Source: Magnetospirillum sp. 64-120
Lineage (GTDB): Bacteria; Pseudomonadota; Alphaproteobacteria; Rhodospirillales; Magnetospirillaceae
Length of the DNA: 64,000 bases
Assembly: GCA_001898825.1 (NCBI GenBank)
Contig: MKVK01000011.1
Coordinates: 434,001 to 498,000, forward strand
Direction of reading: 5' to 3'
Shown: positions 61,788 to 64,000 of the stretch, in pieces
How the letters are laid out: each line of letters begins with the position of its first letter
Position numbering within the stretch: the stretch's first letter is position 1
The notes under the pieces: model-generated
What the model was told of the DNA's origin: nothing
The model's input: only the letters and a program-made list of their open reading frames with translations
Database searches by the model: none
Program-made: the position numbers and the translations under genes

Positions 61788-62386
61788 ACTGTCTCCGGCT
61801 TCAACAGTCCCTGTTCGGTCAGGATCATGTCCAGACGCTGGTCGTATTTGTCGCGGGGCACCGCTTGCACCTGCTGGGCGGCGAAGCCGACACCGATGGC
61901 TGTCACATAAGCACGATCACGCAAACCCGCCAGGGTTCGGTCGTAATAGCCGCCGCCATAGCCCAGACGGTACCCCTGGGAATCAAAGGCCAAAAGCGGC
62001 ACCAACAGCAAATCGGGATGGACTTCCGCCGCATGGGCCGCCGGGTGGCAGGTGCCGTGCAGGCCCTGTTCCAGCGTGTCGCCGACTTCCCATTGGCGGA
62101 ACACCAGGGGCTGGCCACGGGCCATCACCACCGGCAGACCGATCACACAGCCCCGTCCGGCCAGGACTTCCAGCAATGGCCTGGGGTCGATCTCGTCGCC
62201 CATGGGCCAATAGCCGGCCACCACCGTGCCGCAGGAAAGCCCCAGCCGGTCGGCCTGGATGGCCAGCTTTTCAGATGCCACCCGGCCATAATCGGCACAA
62301 GCCTGACGGCGCACCACCACCGCATGGGCGCGTGCAGCCACCTTGGCGGCGGAAAGATCGGCGGGGGAATGAATTTCAGAGGTCAT
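61784..62386 (-). CDS. 5-formyltetrahydrofolate cyclo-ligase
   Basis: 200 aa. Converts 5-formyl-THF to 5,10-methenyl-THF with ATP. The diagnostic LGYGGGYYDRTL motif is followed by the family C-terminus (VGFAAQQVQAVPRDKYDQRLDMILTEQG). It lies directly downstream of the 6S RNA and zapA genes, the arrangement known from E. coli (zapA-ssrS-fau) and many other Proteobacteria. Confidence 0.95.
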   Translation of the reverse strand: MTSEIHSPADLSAAKVAARAHAVVVRRQACADYGRVASEKLAIQADRLGLSCGTVVAGYWPMGDEIDPRPLLEVLAGRGCVIGLPVVMARGQPLVFRQWEVGDTLEQGLHGTCHPAAHAAEVHPDLLLVPLLAFDSQGYRLGYGGGYYDRTLAGLRDRAYVTAIGVGFAAQQVQAVPRDKYDQRLDMILTEQGLLKPETV

Positions 62387-62397
62387 GATGGAAATGC

Positions 62398-62561
62398 GGA
62401 GCGGCGCCGCCTCGGCCGTTGGCGTTGTAAGTCCTCCGTGGCCTGCTTAGCAGGTGGGCGCCATATAACGGGGCCAGGGCCCCGCCAGGGACAGCTCCCA
62501 AGAGGAAAGATATCGCCCCAGGGACATTAGCTGCCTGACGCACCGCGCAGCAGACCGCTCC
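62398..62561 (-). ncRNA. ssrS: 6S RNA (approximate ends)
   Basis: The gap between zapA and the 5-formyl-THF cyclo-ligase gene is the standard home of 6S RNA, which mimics an open promoter and holds the sigma-70 polymerase. On the minus strand the segment starts GGAGCGG and ends CCGCTCC, a perfect closing stem. Inside it has GTCCCTGGGG and CTGTCCCTGGCGGGGCC around a pyrimidine-rich bulge, and a hairpin CCTGCTAAGCAGG. A TTGCGG-N17-TAAGTA promoter-like element at 62569-62597 would start it near 62561. Ends are my estimate. Confidence 0.7.
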
Positions 62562-62571
62562 TGGGCTATAC

Positions 62572-62898
62572 TTAGGGCCTTTCCAGACGTTCCGCAATGG
62601 CTTCGATGCGCGCCGCCAGCATCTCGATGCCGTCGGCCATGCGTTCGTCACCCTCGGCCAGGCTGGACAGGTCGTGGCTGGTGGTGTCCAGGGTTTCGCG
62701 CAGTTCCGCCAGTTCGTCGGCCAGGGACAGCGCCACCATCACCATCAGCCGGATGTCGGGAACATTGCCCAGATGCTTCAGCAGATCCTGGGCGATGCCG
62801 TCCACCATCTTGCCCAGCACGTGGACGCGGGCGACCTGGGAATCGTCACAGGCGATTTCGTGGATGCGGCCATTGATGGTCAACGGAACCAGAGCCAT
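62572..62898 (-). CDS. zapA: Cell division protein ZapA
   Basis: 108 aa. Binds and bundles FtsZ at the division site. The N-terminal domain (VPLTINGRIHEIACDDSQ, VHVLGKMVDGIAQDL, IRLMVMVALSLADELAELR) is followed by a C-terminal coiled coil. It lies three bases after the small coiled-coil gene and just before the 6S RNA gene. Confidence 0.93.
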   Translation of the reverse strand: MALVPLTINGRIHEIACDDSQVARVHVLGKMVDGIAQDLLKHLGNVPDIRLMVMVALSLADELAELRETLDTTSHDLSSLAEGDERMADGIEMLAARIEAIAERLERP

Positions 62899-62901
62899 TC
62901 C

Positions 62902-63126
62902 TTACGCCTCCAACAGGGTGCGCAGACGGGAAATGGCCCCGTCCAGGCGTTGCGCCACCACCCGCGTGGTGTCTTCCAGTACCGCCTGCTGATCGCGGGC
63001 GTCGCGCAATTCGCCGGCCAGCAGCAGGTCGCCGGCGCCGACACGGGCGACGGCGGCTTCCAGCCGGTCGATGGCGTCGCCCAGGCGTTGTACGGCCGCT
63101 TCGGTGCGGCCCAAGGCTGCGGACAA
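62902..63126 (-). CDS. Small coiled-coil protein (DUF4164-like)
   Basis: About 74 aa, nearly all helical with heptad character (LGRTEAAVQRLGDAIDRLEAAV ... [18 protein letters not shown]). Alphaproteobacterial zapA genes often have a small coiled-coil gene like this upstream, possibly a ZapB-like partner. The start is uncertain: TTG 63126 has GGGGTAAG nearby, while TTG 63147 would add seven residues but has no ribosome site. It ends three bases before zapA. Confidence 0.65.
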   Translation of the reverse strand: MSAALGRTEAAVQRLGDAIDRLEAAVARVGAGDLLLAGELRDARDQQAVLEDTTRVVAQRLDGAISRLRTLLEA

Positions 63127-63273
63127 GGTTCTTACCCCAAAATGCAATTGCGAACGCGAAGGTTAGGGCCGATGGGTCAAGCTGTCAACGACACCCTCCC
63201 GTCCGCCCCCCCATTCTCTTGACAGCGGCCCCACAAGGGCTAGCCTTGCGGAAGTTCTGCCCGGAGTCCCGTC

Positions 63274-63759
63274 ATGCGCTTGGCCATCACCGTTTTTGCC
63301 CTTGCCCTGATGCTGGCCGCGCTTCCGGCCCACGCCCAGGAAGGCCGCCAATCCAAGGGCCAGACCGTCTATGTGCCGGTCTATTCGCATATCTGGCACG
63401 GCAACCTGGATTCCAAGCAAAAGCCGCAGATGTTGTTGCTGTCGTCCATGCTGTCCATCCGCAACACCGACCCCAACACGGGATTCACGGTCAAGTCGGT
63501 GCGTTATTACGACACGGCGGGCAAGCAATTGCGGGAATTCGTCAGCCAGCCGCTGGTTCTGGCCCCCATGGCGTCCACCGACCTGTTCGTCGAACACAAG
63601 GACGACACCGGCGGCACCGGGGCCAATTTCGTGGTGGAGTGGAGCGCCGACAAGCCCATTTCCGAACCGATCATCGAAACAGTGAACGCCTATTTCTTCG
63701 GCCCCCATTCCCTGGCCTTCACCAGCCCCGGCCGCCCCATCGCCGCCAGCGGGAAATGA
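63274..63759 (+). CDS. DUF3124 domain protein, exported
   Basis: 161 aa with a signal peptide (MRLAITVFALALMLAALPAHA). The mature part has the opening GQTVYVPVYSHIWHG, LSSMLSIRNTD and KSVRYYDTAGKQLREF, which I recognise as DUF3124, a small periplasmic beta-rich family of unknown function. It overlaps the next gene by four bases (ATGA), so the two are coupled. Confidence 0.8.
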   Translation: MRLAITVFALALMLAALPAHAQEGRQSKGQTVYVPVYSHIWHGNLDSKQKPQMLLLSSMLSIRNTDPNTGFTVKSVRYYDTAGKQLREFVSQPLVLAPMASTDLFVEHKDDTGGTGANFVVEWSADKPISEPIIETVNAYFFGPHSLAFTSPGRPIAASGK

Positions 63760-64000
63760 CCGAACCGGCGCCCGCCTTCGTCATCCACCATCTGGAACAC
63801 GGCCGTGCCGCGTTGACCGCCGCCGAAGGCCGCCCCGTCTTGTTGATCAGCCCGCCCGGCGCCGCCGGATACCAGGGGATCAGCTGGTGGCAGGCCCTTG
63901 TCACCGCATTGCGATCCGAATTCCCGCAAGCGGACTTCACCCCCGTGCTGGACTGCGCCGATTGCCCGGGCTGGGCCCTGGCGGCGTTGCGCATGGGGGT
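63756..64000 (+). CDS. Hypothetical protein, cut by the window edge
   Basis: The first 81 codons are visible (MTEPAPAFVIHHLEHGRAAL, VLLISPPGAAGYQGISWW, VLDCADCPGWALAALRMG). There is no signal peptide. The pattern suggests a small alpha/beta domain. I do not recognise the family. Its ATG overlaps the stop of the DUF3124 gene. Confidence 0.65.
   Translation, partial: MTEPAPAFVIHHLEHGRAALTAAEGRPVLLISPPGAAGYQGISWWQALVTALRSEFPQADFTPVLDCADCPGWALAALRMG

Overview
The window is about 64 kb of GC-rich chromosome from an alphaproteobacterium of the Rhodospirillales. Gene orders such as tpiA-secG-pyrG-kdsA-eno-ftsB-pdhA, trpE...trpGDC-moaC-lexA, and yebC-ruvCAB-ybgC-tolQRAB-pal-cpoB-tilS-ftsH-folP are typical of this group. 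Protein sequences and the number of chemoreceptors suggest Magnetospirillum or a close relative; that placement is from memory, not a search. No magnetosome genes, insertion sequences, phage genes, CRISPR arrays, rRNA or tRNA genes were seen.

Layout. 1-8.2 kb: the 5' end of pdhA, a membrane chemoreceptor, ftsB, and the eno/kdsA/pyrG/secG/tpiA housekeeping block (minus strand). 8.3-10.8 kb: a four-gene sulfur-handling operon (DsrE, TusA, SQR-like flavoprotein, DUF1641). 11-24.3 kb: a PpiD-like chaperone, trpE, a copper island (copZ, copA-cueR-polysaccharide deacetylase, with two CueR sites), a soluble chemoreceptor, trpGDC-moaC, and lexA with an exact SOS box. 24.5-34.6 kb: rne, an AMIN-type cell-wall amidase, a class A penicillin-binding protein, prfB, a Tim44-domain protein and a small lipoprotein. 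34.6-45 kb: accessory genes (orphan NarL-type regulator, mobB, MFS transporter, HIG1 protein, a large chemoreceptor, a periplasmic solute-binding protein, and a membrane protein that joins a degenerate sensor-kinase module to a DEDDh exonuclease), then glmM and a DUF4239 protein. 45-58.5 kb: the folP-ftsH-tilS-cpoB-pal-tolBARQ-ybgC-ruvBAC-yebC supercluster. 58.5-64 kb: a CcdA/thioredoxin pair facing an ECF sigma factor with NrsF-type anti-sigma factor, a YmdB phosphoesterase, 5-formyl-THF cyclo-ligase, a 6S RNA gene, zapA, a coiled-coil protein, and a DUF3124 protein followed by a gene cut by the window edge.

The genes form several functional sets: envelope constriction and integrity (Tol-Pal, amidase, PBP1A, FtsB, ZapA, FtsH); DNA repair (RuvABC, LexA); tryptophan synthesis; copper resistance; sulfur transfer; and a redox-stress circuit in which the ECF factor probably drives the thioredoxin-ccdA operon through a site matching GTAACC-N16-CGAA. 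The observations I rate highest are the kinase-exonuclease fusion, the ECF promoter match, the sulfur operon, the paired CueR promoters, and a ~103-bp direct repeat on both sides of ruvC.
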